From assembly GCA_004026145.2 (NCBI GenBank), contig CP034993.1, positions 14,841,637 to 14,905,636 on the forward strand: DNA of 64,000 nt. Reading direction: 5' to 3'. Source of the DNA: Takifugu bimaculatus (lineage: Eukaryota; Chordata; Actinopteri; Tetraodontiformes; Tetraodontidae). The stretch's first letter is position 1, and each line of letters starts with the position of its first letter. Below are positions 30,870-44,177 of the stretch, piece by piece. The translations under genes and the position numbers were made by a program. The notes beneath the pieces were generated by a model, which saw nothing but the letters and a program-made list of their open reading frames with translations, did no database searches and was not told the DNA's origin.

Positions 30870-31225
30870 TCAGCAGGAGGGGGGGCGTGGATGCGCACCG
30901 TGCGTAACGCGCACCGTGCGTAACGCAGCCTCCACAGCGGACAGGAGACGAGCACTCACCTGACACCCGCGGTCACCTGGACGCCCCGCTCTCACGTGCA
31001 GCTCCTTCGTTCCTTCTCTCCTCTCTCATTAAGGCAGCAGTCCCACGGGCGCACGCTTCCTTGTGCGCGTCCACGTGTTGCGACGTGAATCCACACGGGC
31101 TGAACTCACCCCGCTTGTATCTCCAAATTGAAAGTCCAGCACACCTGGAACACTCAGTCAAACCGGAAACACCTGAGCTGTGGCCTTGAAATAGCGAGTT
31201 CGGGCGCGTTTTCGCTGTCACGTGT
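30870..31225 (-). promoter_or_regulatory. CpG-rich segment with three CACGTG boxes; candidate minus-strand promoter and first exon
   Basis: CG-dense sequence in an otherwise AT-rich flank. CACGTG occurs at 30993-30998, 31072-31077 and 31219-31224. A 16-bp phrase gcgcaccgtgcgtaac is tandemly doubled near 30893-30924. Minus-strand consensus splice donors are CAG|GTGAGTG (donor G at 30959) and GGG|GTGAGTT (donor G at 31109). This would suit an untranslated first exon of a minus-strand transcript, convergent with brinp3. No downstream exon was identified. Confidence 0.35.
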
Positions 31226-33837
31226 TCAATTATAATTGTATTTCCAATATATATTTTGATGGTGGAATGACTGCAAATACCCACTTTTTCAAATCAACAA
31301 ATGTTTGCATAAAGTTAGCAACAAGGAAAATACGCTGTAAAACTTGGGATTCAAGAATAAACAGAAGCAATTTTCAATAACAAAGCTAATCCAGGATTTA
31401 AGAACAAGTGCCAAATAAATCTAGCCGAGACACCTGAGCCGTTAAAAACCGTTGAGGAGAAACAGAACTGGCAGCAGATCAGGGTGGGATCTTCCTGGGA
31501 AATCATTCTTTTTATTCAATAAAACATGAATTAATTTAATATTAGAGAAATAAATCATTCAACCATCGCGCCGTGCCACAACAGAACTGGAGACAAACTA
31601 ATTAATGTGCGATTCTGGTGGGTCAGACTGAGATGTGACACCGTGGAATCTTGTCACACCCAGCAAACTCGTTACACAGAACAATCTCAAGTCACAGATG
31701 GATGCTGGTCATTCCGGGTCCATATTTATCAAATGATGATGAATCTGGCATTTTATCTTGACAGTAAAAATGCATAATGACTAGTAATGTATTGCTGAGC
31801 TCCAACATAATTCATCAACTGCCAAAACTCTCAGACACGGGCGAATCACTTGCAAGAAATACTGTTTATTAAAATGCGGACTTCTGCCAGTGAAATGGTC
31901 CTTAAAAGACAGATCTGTCCACATCTAAATTGCAAATACACTTTTAAGGGGAAAGTAATGGTCACCTGTTCTGATTCCGGGCTGTTTCACAGCCAGTTTG
32001 TCATCCAGTGTCTTGACAGGACAAGGATACCACCTCAGGAAGAGCCGGGCAAAAGTGAACGCAGTTTTACCTGCCTGCTGATTTAGATGCGTTTTAGACT
32101 GAAAAAGAAGTCCTTGGAAGTCTATTCAGAACCTGCATAATGTGACAGTTTTGTACAAACCATTTTCCCTCCATGACAGTAGACGGTTACAGATTCTTTT
32201 TTGTAATATAAGACACATGGGTTGTACATTCTTATTAGTTTTCTGGCACAGTGAAGAGCTTGTCACCATCTCCAAACAGTATGAATAGATGCGGTTTGTC
32301 ATCTAAGCCGGAGCCGTTTCTCAGGGGGATTTTCCCATTTATAAAAAAAAAGAATCATTCCATGTGTTCGTCTCTCCTCCGTTCACGCCTGTTCTCTGCC
32401 CTGCTCTTTCTTTTCCTCTAAGAACCCGCGTGTCATGACATCCGGGCACTCCCTCATTATTCCTATCTTGATATCTGCCATTGTTAATGAGTGGAGGGAA
32501 TTGAGCTGCAGAGTTTGAGCATTTGGATTAATGTGGGCGCAGCAGTGGCCAAGTTTGGGAATAGTCCTCGCTCTCTCAGTTCATTACTGTGGATATATGA
32601 CATTTTAAGGCTGCGAGACGCTGGGCTAATGATGCACTCTGGTAAACACTGGAGACTGCCAGCCTGCACCTGAGAATGTTCCTCTAATAGCAAGGATATC
32701 AACACGGTGACAGGTCTGCTTCCTCTGCACCAATGCTGCTGCTGCGTTCTTCTTCTACGTTTTCCTTCATCCAGCTCGTGTCCTTCAGTCAGACGATCGA
32801 TCAGTGATTCCAGAGGCAGGAACGCCGGCGCTGTATAAAAATACAAGAGGATTAGGACATTCCTTTGAATGACATCTGCTCACTTGGACTGGGACAGAAA
32901 TGAGTGGCCCACTCCTGACATCCAATGTCAGTTTTTTCTGCTCCACCTCACCGATAGTTACTAATATAACATGAAATACTAACAATAGCAATACTCCTAA
33001 ATGACCAAAACACAGAAAAGTATCTGGTTGGACTTGGGGATTATTTTATTGATGCAAAGAGCCGACACATCAGACTGTAGATTTGATGGTACCGTAGATG
33101 CATATGGCAGGAACAGGCAAGATCGACCCTCTCATGTGGAAGACTCGCGTGGCTGTGGCATCGGGAAAGTAAAACATGCAAAACACGTGAATTATAAGTA
33201 ACAAAAAGTCTGTTTGTTGTTTTGACATTGACGTTACAGTCTTTTTCATTTACCTCTTGTAGGATTAATGAGTCCCACTGCCTTCAGGGTGCCTTAAAAT
33301 GGGCAACGTGAGATTTGTCCAACAGCAATGATCGCCACAAAAGGCCTGACAGCAACTTTTCTTTCGCTGCCTTTTTTGCCAGAGTGCAAATGATGGTCAT
33401 ATTTCAGCTTTATGGAGTCCAGCCTGAATGGTGTGACAGCAACACAGAATCAGCATAAAACACCTTTGGGTAGCAACCCCAACAGCTCTTTGGGGGATAA
33501 TATATGCCATCCGAGCAGGAGTAGTATTTATCAAGGCTGAAATCGACCATGTCAACAGCCCAGCCCAGCATAGCCGACACCACAGCCCACTTCATTTCCA
33601 GCTGACCTATTTCCAGCCCGTCTTTACTTGAGCAGGAGACAAATTATCTTTTGATTTGAAATGGACCATTTCCTTAAATACCTGTATTCCTAATGAGTCC
33701 AGCCTGCCCTGCCCCTCCCTCATTTTTGCTCTTTGCTTGTCTTGCTATTAGTGTCCAGGGAGCTAGCAGCAAACTGCCTGGCTGCCTGAGTGATTAACTA
33801 AAGCTTGGAGCTGACAAGCTACCCCCCCCACCCCACC

Positions 33838-34060
33838 CCCAGAAGAAGGAGGGGAATAATGTGGTTCCGTGTTTAGCAAGGTGGAGAGGATGTCAGAAAA
33901 TACTGGATGAGTAAGAAATGGAGCAAAGGATGGGGGGAGGGGGCAGAAATGATAGAGAGGGGAACAAATAGAGTGAATGTCGAATAAGAGGAGAAAGCAA
34001 GTGAGAAAAAGTGGAAAGTTGGGGAGAAGTAAGGATGAAAGTATGGGACACATGGCTGAG
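33838..34060 (+). repeat. Purine-rich (GA-rich) asymmetric tract
   Basis: The + strand is predominantly A and G, with phrases such as ggatggggggagggggcagaaatg. The opposite-strand frames rich in Ser, Pro, Leu and Phe are a consequence of this bias. Confidence 0.7.
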
Positions 34061-36167
34061 GATGTGGAGACTGAACGGGGTAAAAAAGCTTCCTCACAAA
34101 GATGGGATGGGTGATGAAAGGCTCCAGCTGTGAAGTAATGGATGATGGGGGATCATTTAGGAAGAGAAAATATGAAAGCAGGGAAGGCATGGGGAGAGAA
34201 GCGCTGCACGAGACGGCTGAGGAAGGTCCCCCGTGAGAGAACAGTTAGGTCTATGCTGTGTTGGGGGCTCAAGCAAAACTAATGATTTCACCAGCGGAGA
34301 ATAGACCTTCTGAGACTGGTTTATCTCTAATGGATGGTGCATCGGGGCGTGCAGGTGTTTCAGATCACCTTTAGAGGAGTTCTCCCCCAAGCGTCGCTAT
34401 GTATAGCACTCCCGTTAGCATCAGATCCCTCGGAATCACAACATTATTCTCATTAGCTTTGTTTGTCTTAGCAACTTCAAGGCTGTTAAGGATCAGACTG
34501 ACAGCTCCTTGTTGAGGTCCGTGAAGCTCTGACGAGCGTTTGCAGCCTTTCTTTGGATGTGCAGTTCAGAGCATAAACATCAGGTTCATTAGCATTAGCA
34601 GCACAACAAGACAGGTGATTCTCTCCATCGGGCCAAAGCAGCGGAGTCCCCCAGGACTTCTTAACTGACATCGGCAATCGAGAGGCAGCAATTAAAATTT
34701 TTATTCAGAACGTGCTTGAGCTTGGCAGGCTTTGCCATTTTGTCTTTGTAACATTGATGACATGCTTCACGTTCCGCCAAACTGACTCGTTGCACGTTAT
34801 TTATTAGCGGCTCACTTTTCTCTACAGCTGAGCCTGTTTTCAATCATTTATATGGAATAAATGAATAAAGGAAGTGACTGGTCAAGGAGGCTGAATGCTA
34901 CTGTGCCAGCAGTTTCTCCTTCAATTATTATGCATTAGCTGCAAACGGGGCATATATCACACGTTTTTCCCCGTCTGTATATGAAGCATGGAGAAATCCT
35001 CCAGTTTGGTTGGCAGTCACTATTAGAAAATCCAGACGGAACAGATAAGGTTCAAAATTGGAGAAGAGTGGCACATTATTTTTCTATTCCATGTGAAATT
35101 ACTGTGGCAGCATTTTCCCTGTAGAAACTGCTTGGCTCTGTATTTTGTCACCTTATTAGTGTCTTCCTGTCTCACTGCTGCTGCAGGTACTTTCCATATA
35201 CTCTATATGACAATCTGACAAGCGGTGGAAAGCCACCGGGCATTTTTAGGTGAGCCTGTCATTGAGAAGCAATGGGACCTCTGTTGAAAAATAATAAAGT
35301 CTCCGGTCAATGCAGCCTTCAGGCCGTTAGCTTCATTCCGGTTTTAACTTGCCTGGTTATTCTAATTTGCTGTTAAGGAACTCCAGATGTATAAAACAAC
35401 GCCACCAAATGTTCTTTGAGTTCTTCTTGGGGAAATAAGTCAGATTTCTCTTCTACCCTCCATGAAAAAAGTTGTCTAATCACCAAAAAACAGTAGCAAG
35501 TGCTGTCGTGCTGCAGCCTGAGTTGACCATTAAGGAAATTCTAGTATGTTCAGTCCTAAAATAATCAGATTTGCTATGTCACAAAAAAACCCGTGTAAAT
35601 GATCGGCATCTCCATGTGTCTTTGCTCACCCCAGGTGAGGTGAAGATCTATGGATGACATTTAACTTGAGACGAATCCAGCTGAGGGAGCTTTCACATCA
35701 GGAAGAACTCACAGTGGCTTCCAAGAGTTCGTCGTTAGCAAATAATTAAGAGAAGTTGCTGGAATTGCAACCGGAGAGGTGAAAGCAGATGAGCGATGTT
35801 AAGAAAAGTTCATTTTTCCTGCTGGACCACTGCAAAAATATGCCAAAGTAACATTTCGGAACATGGCCCGCATCAAAAGGCCTTAAAAAGAAATTGACAG
35901 ACAGCAGCATGGAAATGTACGTTACCACTCATTAAGGAATATCAGATGTTCTGTACATGCCAACATCTCCACCGAGCTGGGGCAGGAAGGAGCACACTTC
36001 ATCAATTCAGGACCATGATCACATCTACACATCCGCTGCTACGCCAAGCTAGAATGACGTGCATGCCCCCGCACAGCACAGCCAATTATTTCCCTATCCA
36101 AGCCGGCTGCTGTACTGAGTCACACAGTGACACATTCAGCAACAGCGTTTGAAGAATATTTTCCTTC

Positions 36168-36169
<2 letters not shown>

Positions 36170-36204
<35 letters not shown>
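36170..36204. repeat. (CA)n microsatellite
   Basis: About 17 units followed by an A-run. Confidence 0.95.
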
Positions 36205-36212
<8 letters not shown>

Positions 36213-36929
36213 ACAAAAAAAAAGGCTTTAGAATCGCCGCGCTTCAATCACATGTGCACTGATTTTTATTTTTCCAGAATGATTATTTGTCCTAACTTCC
36301 TGGTTGTTTCTGGGTTCACACATAAAAATCCAACCTGAACGTCTGAATCACTGTTTCTCTTCATATGCAAAACAGTGACTCGCAGAAATCCTGGGGAAAT
36401 ATCTCAGCACCTCCAGAGGATCTTCACCGCTTTCCATGGTAAACAATTTAAACGGCTGCCTGAGGGGATGAAGCAGACAGGAAGCTGTCACCGCGGCGCT
36501 GCGCTTGTTCCCCGGCACATTCAAAGACCTGCTAAATGTGCCTGACGTGATGAGAAGGATAACAACTTCCCAAAAAGTGATGATCATATTGTGTAGAACC
36601 TCTTTTCCCACTTTTGCTTGAGGGCAATACAGGAAGATCTGTTTTTCTGTCCTCTTCTGCCTCTTGAGTCTTTACAAATACCAACAAAGACGGAGAACAT
36701 TTGATTGAAATTTAATCAAGTGGGGTTGAATCAGGATACCTTTGAAGTGAATTCTTTCTCTTTTTTGCTGGTGTGAGACCTCTGGCACGTATCATGCATG
36801 AAAATAAACACGTCCTCACTCTTCAGTCTGAAAGTTCGCCTCAGCTGGATCTGGGATTTTAACCCGAGTTTGGGAAAGAGCTCTGAATAACAGCCGGCGT
36901 TGCACCAAATCCTTCAGGGTCCTGCTGAA

Positions 36930-37175
36930 AAAATCCTAACGAGAAATTTCATCATTCAGGATGACAACGACCTGAAGCACACCTCTGCAACAACAAAGTC
37001 ATGGCTTCATAAAAACAAGATCAAGAAGATGGAAAGGAACTTTCTCTAGCTGACCTGAAGAGGCTTGTGTGGGAGAAACACTGGTGAAGAAATAAAGAAC
37101 TTTCCCCAAAAGATGATTGAAAAAAAAAGGAAACTCAAAGGTGCTGCAATAAAGCTTTAGTTACTCATTTCATAA
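36930..37175 (+). mobile_element. Tc1/mariner transposase 3' fragment (decayed)
   Basis: The + strand from about 36957 reads QDDNDLKHTSATTKSWLHKN, matching the DNDPKHTA...TTKWL block around the second catalytic Asp of Tc1-type transposases. The frame then meets stops within about 30 codons. Upstream and downstream flanks have only faint similarity and no terminal repeats were found, so this is a truncated inactive remnant. Confidence 0.6.
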
Positions 37176-40100
37176 TGACACGCTTAGCATCTGTTGCCAG
37201 TGATGGTTGTAGTCTTGATGGAAGAGCACCAACACAAACATTAATCGATCAAATTGGTTGATATGTCGAAGGTGTAGAAATGTTTGTGTCTGACAGGACC
37301 AGAATTGAAATAGGTCTCTTTAAAGTGAAATCCTCCCCACAGCGATGGATTTTTAGAAGCTCCACTAGTGTGTGAGGACACATTAGGTGCTTTCAATGGG
37401 ATTGTTAATGTGTGCCTCCTGGGCCGAGCATTGTCATCAGTGAGAGCCGGCTCAGACACATTCATTTGCATACTGTCACGAGACTTCATCGGGAAGTGTG
37501 CCGCAGATCTGCCGTGAGCTTTCACCGCCGTATTAGCATAACTGCAATTTTCCCGAACGCCACTTATTCTTTGGCCGAATGGTAATCCCAGCTGAACAAA
37601 CCAAAATAATCTGTCCACGCTGAGATAAGCTCGGACCTGGAGAAAAGACTTCATGAGGAAATCAACTAAATCTGGTCAAATTCTGTGCGATTTACAGACC
37701 AATATGTTAGCTTGTGCTGCTGGTGCCGCCGCTGCTTTTGTGGAGCAGGATATAGGGGAATACAAATCCACCGGCGGCTTTAGCACCTACTTACTGCTGC
37801 ATCCATATTTCCGGATGCTTCCGCCAGTCTTTCTTGCAGGCTGTTGCTAAATGCTTTGAGCTGTGTTTAGTTGGTTCTATTAGACTTAGGCTTTTATAAG
37901 ATGCAATTTTTAAATCAATTATTATTACAAAACAAATTTCAGAGTGCTGCCTTCCATGAATATCATGTAATGAAGTTTTGGTCACACAGACCAAAAAAGA
38001 CCAATATTAGCTTGAGTTGGGCGTTGCCCCTATGGGGCACCCTTGTATGGGGGGCACTACAGTGAACTCAGTCCAGCTGGGGTGAGAACATTCCAGCAAC
38101 AGTGATGTCATCATACTGGGCTCTGTGACACTTTATATGGCTGTAGGGACAAACAAGGACTCCATTTCTACTGAATCGGAGGGTGATAACAACCGAAACA
38201 GTGTTCTTGTCCGACAGATAATCGCGATCATTTGATCAGGACACCTGTAGATTAAACCTGACACCAGAGATTTTCAGTCCCCATCTCAATTAGTCTTTCA
38301 ACAATTATTACAAGTCATATAAGTTTTCATTTGAAATCAATGATGCTTTTGAAGAGATTTCTTTATTCCGCCCGTTATTGTGGCTCTGTAGCTACAGTGC
38401 GCTTGAAAAGCTTATGCTGAGTTATTATCATTAACAGAATTTAAAGATTTATGTGACCTTTCCTTTAAATGCTTTGCTTTACATGTTGTATGTTCCTGCA
38501 ATAACCCTGTGGCGAATATAAAAAACCTTTCAGAAGTAGTGCAGAACCTCAATAACTAAAGCCCTTAGAGCTGAGACTTTTGAGGGCTTTGTTCAAGGGT
38601 GAAACAGCAAGGTCGCTCTGGAGAGCAGGCTCACAAAGGTGAACATGTTATTCATCGTGATGATGGCAACTGGGAACGCGACTTCACAGTCAACCTTTGA
38701 AATTTCTATGCAAACAATGACCTCAAAATACCTGATAATTTTTTAAGCCTTTTTTTTTTTAAAGATGAAGCGATGGTTCTTCTTCTGTGGATCCACAGGT
38801 ACACGTTTATCATCAGTCAAAAACTATTTCAATTAATTAACGGGCAACACAATAGGATTTTCACTGAGGAAAAAAACCAACAAAGAATTCTCCTTCTTTT
38901 GCTTTTGTGGGAGGGAGGGAGAATGTGGCTACTGTGAAGCAAATTTATTTTAGAAAACCTTGGTTAGATTCATGTGTGATCGTGTTTTGACTGCTCTTTC
39001 AGTCGCTCTCCGCGTCCCAGAACCACCAGCAGATGCTAATGTGGACGGGGAAGATCAGTTAACCCGTAGCTCTGTCGTTCAAAGTGGGTCCAAATCCTTG
39101 GCCCCAGCGCTGCGGGAAGGATAGTGCAAAGAAAAATAAATTAAAATCAAATCTTTTTCTGGATCAGAGCTGCTGAGGTGGTCGGGGTTGAATGTCTGTT
39201 TATACTCCGATGAAGCGGTTCTCTTTTTTTCACTTGGACTTTGCTATTGTTATAATAATCTTGGATTTTTTTCTTAACCTTGCTTGTTTAAAAGGTGTTT
39301 TGTATGCATTTTTTTTATCTGAGGTTTTTAGAGCTTACTGCTACATTGAGCAAACACTTTTTCTGCTTTTTTCACCAGAAAAATAAAATTACCCAGTAAT
39401 AATTATTTTTTTCAGACAGAAATTATGATAAGAATGAGATTCTGCTGCATGCTAGGATTATCGGGATGATCATCAAGCTTAAGGGTCTGAATTTATATTG
39501 TCTACAGGATCTACTTTTCCTTGAGGGCGACACAAAGGAAATGCTGGCGTATGAATAAAACATGCTCAGTTTCAAAGCACATTCATGCGGAGCCAAATTC
39601 CAGAACAGCGCTCCGGTCCCCCCATCTCAGGAATATAAACTATGATACCATCTGAATGTGTGTCTTATCAAAATCTATTTCAAATACATATCGTAGATCC
39701 TCAATCTCATTTCGTTCTGTTATGTTTCACCACATCTGCAATAGATCCAATAACCAGGTGCGATATGAAAGGTGTCACTCTTGGCAAAGAACAGGCAGAG
39801 GCTTATCAGGTCGCTATGAAAAGTCCTGCGTTCCGTTTGTGCTTTCCCTCTATGATTTGAGTAGCACGCTTCAGATAGTACACAGAGCTGCTGGGGTTGA
39901 CACGCTCTACTGGAATTCCAAACAGAATGTGACCAGCAGTTTTAAAAAGTCAGACCTGCGGTTACTAGTGTAAACATCCTATTTTATAACTTAGATGTCG
40001 TCATTATCACTATGACTATTTTGATGTGCAAGTTAAACTGTTCATTGAGCACAATTAATGATTGAGTTGAATTGATGAGCAAAATAACTTGTTACTGACT

Positions 40101-40214
40101 AAGTCTTTCTATTGATCAATTTACCTCTTTTGAGGTCACAGGTCGGGTGATGCAGCCTATGCTAGCTGCATATGTGTGAAGCCAGGGTCGCCCTCAGTCG
40201 CTGGCTTATTGCAA
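37176..40214. other. Intergenic, no gene recognised
   Basis: AT-rich. Small oddities: the imperfect palindrome gggcgttgcccctatggggc near 38019, and T-rich sequence at 39225-39380. The 137-codon minus-strand frame at 37241-37654 has no recognised domain. Confidence 0.5.
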
Positions 40215-40417
40215 CCCAGGTCCCTACAGTTATCCCAGTCCCCTATAGTCAGCCCAGGTCCCTACAGTTATCCCAGTCCCCTATAGTCAGCCCAGGTCCC
40301 TACAGTTATCCCAGTCCCCTATAGTCAGCCCAGGTCCCTACAGTTATCCCAGTCCCCTATAGTCAGCCCAGGTCCCTACAGTTATCCCAGTCCCCTATAG
40401 TCAGCCCAGGTCCCTAC
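40215..40417. repeat. 38-bp minisatellite, left block (five identical copies plus partial)
   Basis: Units start at 40215, 40253, 40291, 40329 and 40367, with a partial unit at 40405. Each begins CCCAGGTCCCTACAGTTATC and ends CCCCTATAGTCAG. The array is cut mid-unit by the hAT-like element at 40418 and resumes at 40826. Confidence 0.96.
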
Positions 40418-40817
40418 TAGGGACAAGACAGAGCTTTTAATGACAACCAATTTGTTTCCTTTTTAAGAAAATGTGACATTTATTTATAGACATGGCATGC
40501 AAATTAGTAGCTTTTAGATGTTATGGTACGCTAGCTCCACCTTGCAATGTACAGACACCACGATGTTTTAGTTAAGTTTTAATTTAAAATGCTCCCAAAC
40601 CATCGACATCTTGTGTCTCTTCCTATTATAATGTTCTCTTTGCTCGTATTGGTTCCCGGAATCTGCCATGCTGTACAGCAACAGTTCTACATGCGTTATT
40701 AAAGGCACACTTTTGTCTTCTTCCGCTTTGCATGGTATGTGTGTCACACTAAAAAGAATCCTCGATCATTTCTTCGAGTTACATAAATTACTCGAACTCG
40801 GAATCGTTGGAGCCCTA
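40418..40817. mobile_element. hAT-like non-autonomous element (MITE), 400 bp, inside the minisatellite
   Basis: Ends are TAGGG at the left and CCCTA at the right; the right end read inward is TAGGGCTCCAACGATTCC, the form common at ends of teleost hAT MITEs. It is flanked by 8-base duplications differing at one position, GTCCCTAC (40410-40417) and GTCTCTAC (40818-40825). Removing the element and one duplication restores the interrupted 38-bp unit. There is no transposase. The left end is diverged beyond the first five bases. Confidence 0.75.
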
Positions 40818-41310
40818 GTCTCTACAGTTATGCCAGGTCCCTCTCACTTATCCCAGGTCCCTACAGTTACCCCACTCCCCTACAGTCAGCCCAGGTCCCT
40901 ACAGTAAGCCTGGTCCCCTACAGTCAGCCCAGGTCCCTACAGTAAGCCTGGTCCCCTACAGTCAGCCCAGGTCCCTACAGTAAGCCTGGTCCCCTACAGT
41001 CAGCCCAGGTCCCTACAGTAAGCCTGGTCCCCTACAGTCAACCCAGGTCCCTCCAGTAAGCCTGGTCCCCTAAAGTCAGCCCAGTCACCTACAGTCAACC
41101 AGGTCTCTAAAGTTATTCCAGGTCCCTTAATTACCCCAGTCCCCTCCAGTCAGCCTAGGTTCCTAACAGTTATTGCAGGTCCCTCAATCAGCCCAGTCCC
41201 CTACAGTCAGTCCAGGTCACTACAATTACCCCAGTCACCCGAGGTCCCTACAGTCACCTGAGGTCCCTACAATCTGCCCAGCCCCTTAAAGTCAGCCCAG
41301 GTCCCTTCAG
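40818..41310. repeat. 38-bp minisatellite, right block (variant units, degenerating 3')
   Basis: Units start at 40852, 40890, 40928, 40966, 41004 and 41042. The copies at 40890-41041 share a variant middle (AGTAAGCCTGGTCCCCTACAG) not found in the left block. Beyond about 41080 the units decay into irregular CAGGTCCCT/CAGTC phrases to about 41310. Confidence 0.92.
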
Positions 41311-44113
41311 CTCCTGTTTATTTAGTAACTACTAAGCAGCAACAATCTTGTACCACCAATAATCATTATTAGTCTTCAGCTGACAGACAAAAAGAAAGTT
41401 CAGAATTTGTTTGGGAGGGGTGGATCATATAAACACGTCCACAGACCATTTACAGCCAAGATATTGCAGTCTCCCTCGACACGTATCACACACCAAGCGT
41501 GTAAAGCACATATAAAACATCACCGCTATAATTCACCCAGAGAAAAGATGAAGACACCCCGTTATTAACTGTTTTGTTACACAGTCTCATTAGAACGTTC
41601 TGTTCTGAATTGTTCTAAATGTCTATGGAGCATCAAGTTTATTCATAACGTTTTGCCCACATTTATAATAATTTAGTGAACTTTATGAACCCAACAACAC
41701 CTCTGAAAGAAGTATTCAGTGGGTGCTCTTCAAGTACTCGAGTCCATCTACCTAAAACAGTCAGTACCGATTCTTAATGGCGTAAGTGTAACAGACATAT
41801 GGGAGTGTCAGGAGAACATCCACATAGACAACAGGAGAACATGCACTTTTGTGCCCATTAAGCCTAGAACCTTCTGCTCTTAGTCACCAGACTTAGTCAC
41901 CAGATGTAACCTCCCCACCTGGGTCACAGTCAACTGTTATGTTGACCTGAAAATGGCTCACAATGTCCTTTAAATGCAAGAGATTAAACAATTATGATGC
42001 CCAAGTTTCATCAAAATATTTCAAAGCAAATATGCAACAGCACTTGAGATAATGAATTTAGTAACTCCACAGTGAAGGCACCATCTTCATACTTCAGCAC
42101 AGCTGCACACGGCCAAAATCTAAGTGGTTTTGACATGTAATTCTCGGCTTTGCCATCATTTTGGTATTGCACTTCATTTTCTCATATCACAACTAATTAG
42201 ATAAAGCAAACAGGGCTCCCGGAGACAACATTTTCCAGTTGGAATGACCAAAAAAAGTCATTTATCACCTCTTGAGCTCCCTGAGGGGATCAGAGTGACA
42301 AGACAATAAAAAAATTGACAGGGTGTCTTTTTGTGGATCCTGGGCCTCAGAATGAGGAGGTTTTTTTAAGGGACTTCATTTTGCTCTTGGATTTGATGAA
42401 GCCACTTTATTAGGGTCATCTATATTACCGCTGAAGAATTGGATCTAAAGGCAATAAAAATGCGCCTCAAGACATGCCATTCAAACACAAATTCATGTAG
42501 TATATAACTGGTATTAGTAGTTTTATGGTGATATTGGCCAGAGAGGAATGTAAGAGAGGGAGGATAAAATCAACAGATACATTTAGGAAGGAAAGTAATG
42601 ACCCCCGTAATGGTTTTAATTATATCCATATTACTCAAAAAATAAGAAAAATCTCCCTGTCTTAATGTTTTCCGGCAGGATGGATTTTAAAGATAGCAGC
42701 AATATGTACAGCAGGCTTCCTCTGACTTATTGCTGCACACCAGTCTTGTTTGAACTGGTCAGCTCTTCATAATTACTATAACAATCAGTAATCAGAGAGG
42801 AAGCTGTGAAAGATCAAGCAGGAAACTATGTGCGGGAGTGCTGTTATGCGTCCTAACCCTCTAACTACACACTTTACTGGCAATAAATTAGAGGAGATTC
42901 TTTAATCGATAATCCCACATTCCAAGGAAAGCAGGAGTGACGAACGCTGCTGTCTTTGTCTTTTTATGAAACATATCTTAGAGGTCGAACCCTCAAACCA
43001 CTTATGAATATCACATTGTCATTTTATATTTATGAAGATGGGATTAAGGTTTGCTCCTTCGCTTTCATTTAAGAATGCTAATCTCAGTGTAGCTAATTAG
43101 CTTTGCTGACCCTAAATGGACTCAATCCGTTCGGAATGACACAATAATGTTTGTTTCTTTCTCCCATCAAGGTCTGTCATCGCAAACTGACATCGGCATC
43201 ACTGTCAATTCCTGTAAATGTTTTTTTTTTTTTTTTTCTATATTTAAAAATAAAACCACATGTCAAAATCATTTGTGTCCAATTGAGTCTCCCTGTGGGG
43301 CTGACTCCTTCTCTTGTAACATCTTAAAGACATCTGTCTCCAGAGGACACGCATGCAGATACCTGTCAGCATGCGAGTGGGACCACATGAAAGCACCTTC
43401 CTTCTTTGTTGTTTTGGTCTTAATGCAGTGAAAATGCTGACTGAGAGCTGCGACGCGTTTGCTGCAGCCTTGTGCGGTGAAGGCAGGAGAGCGTGGAAGT
43501 GAGCGAGTCAAACGTATACTCTTATCTCTGTTCAGGAGTTTGAGGGAACTAATCTTCAGGCCCGCTGGTCATGTTCGTGATGGAGGCTGATGCACGAAAC
43601 TAATATGCATCATGTTTCCTCTTGTGTTGAAGCACTCTTGATGCAAATCAGCACTAATGATGCACAGTGGGCTCTCTCAGAGCCATTATCTGGGCTGTGG
43701 GCTCTCTCAGAGCCCTTATCTGAGCTGAGTGTTTTTTTCCTCTGAAGTATCACTCACAAGCATTTTATGTTAAAACTGGCTTGAATTTGCTAATTGTAGT
43801 TTGTGTGTGTGTGTGTCTCTGTGTGTGTGTGCGCCTTTGTCTTCTGTTTACCACCCTCCGTCCTTCTAATGGGGTTGTGGAGGGTGCTGGAGTCTGTCCC
43901 CGGGTGAACAGTGGGAATACGTGTGATGAAGACAAAACCGATCTCAATCTCGTACATCCCATAAGTACTGATAGTTGTGCTATCATAATGTAGCATTCAG
44001 ATTGCACATCCACCAAAAAAGAGCATGATACGAGGTATTGTGGTGTTGAGGAGGACTTGGTATCTGGAAAAAGGTTTTTCTATGCAGAGACGCCCAAAAG
44101 ATGCTGTTGGTTC
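41311..44113. other. Intergenic, no gene recognised
   Basis: AT-rich, with a T-run at 43221 and a GT tract near 43802-43832. A 30-bp tandem duplicate is listed separately. Confidence 0.5.
43667..43726. repeat. 30-bp tandem duplicate
   Basis: Two copies (43667-43696, 43697-43726) beginning GTGGGCTCTCTCAGAGCC, differing at two positions. Confidence 0.9.
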
Positions 44114-44177
44114 AGTTTAAAACTGTCGCAGCTGCCGAACCACCTCTCCGCCGATCAAGCAGGCGTCAGCACCAGAA

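Larger units (their letters stand above)
31226..36929. other. Intergenic, no gene recognised
   Basis: AT-rich sequence with only short frames. It contains a purine-rich tract at 33838-34060 and a CA microsatellite at 36170. No mobile element recognised. Confidence 0.5.

Noticed and set aside
33763..34190. Minus-strand Ser/Pro/Phe-rich frames
   Set aside because: Caused by the purine-rich tract on the + strand.
40215..41310. CRISPR-like regular repeats
   Set aside because: Units are directly adjacent with no unique spacers, and the host is a vertebrate; this is a minisatellite interrupted by a transposon.
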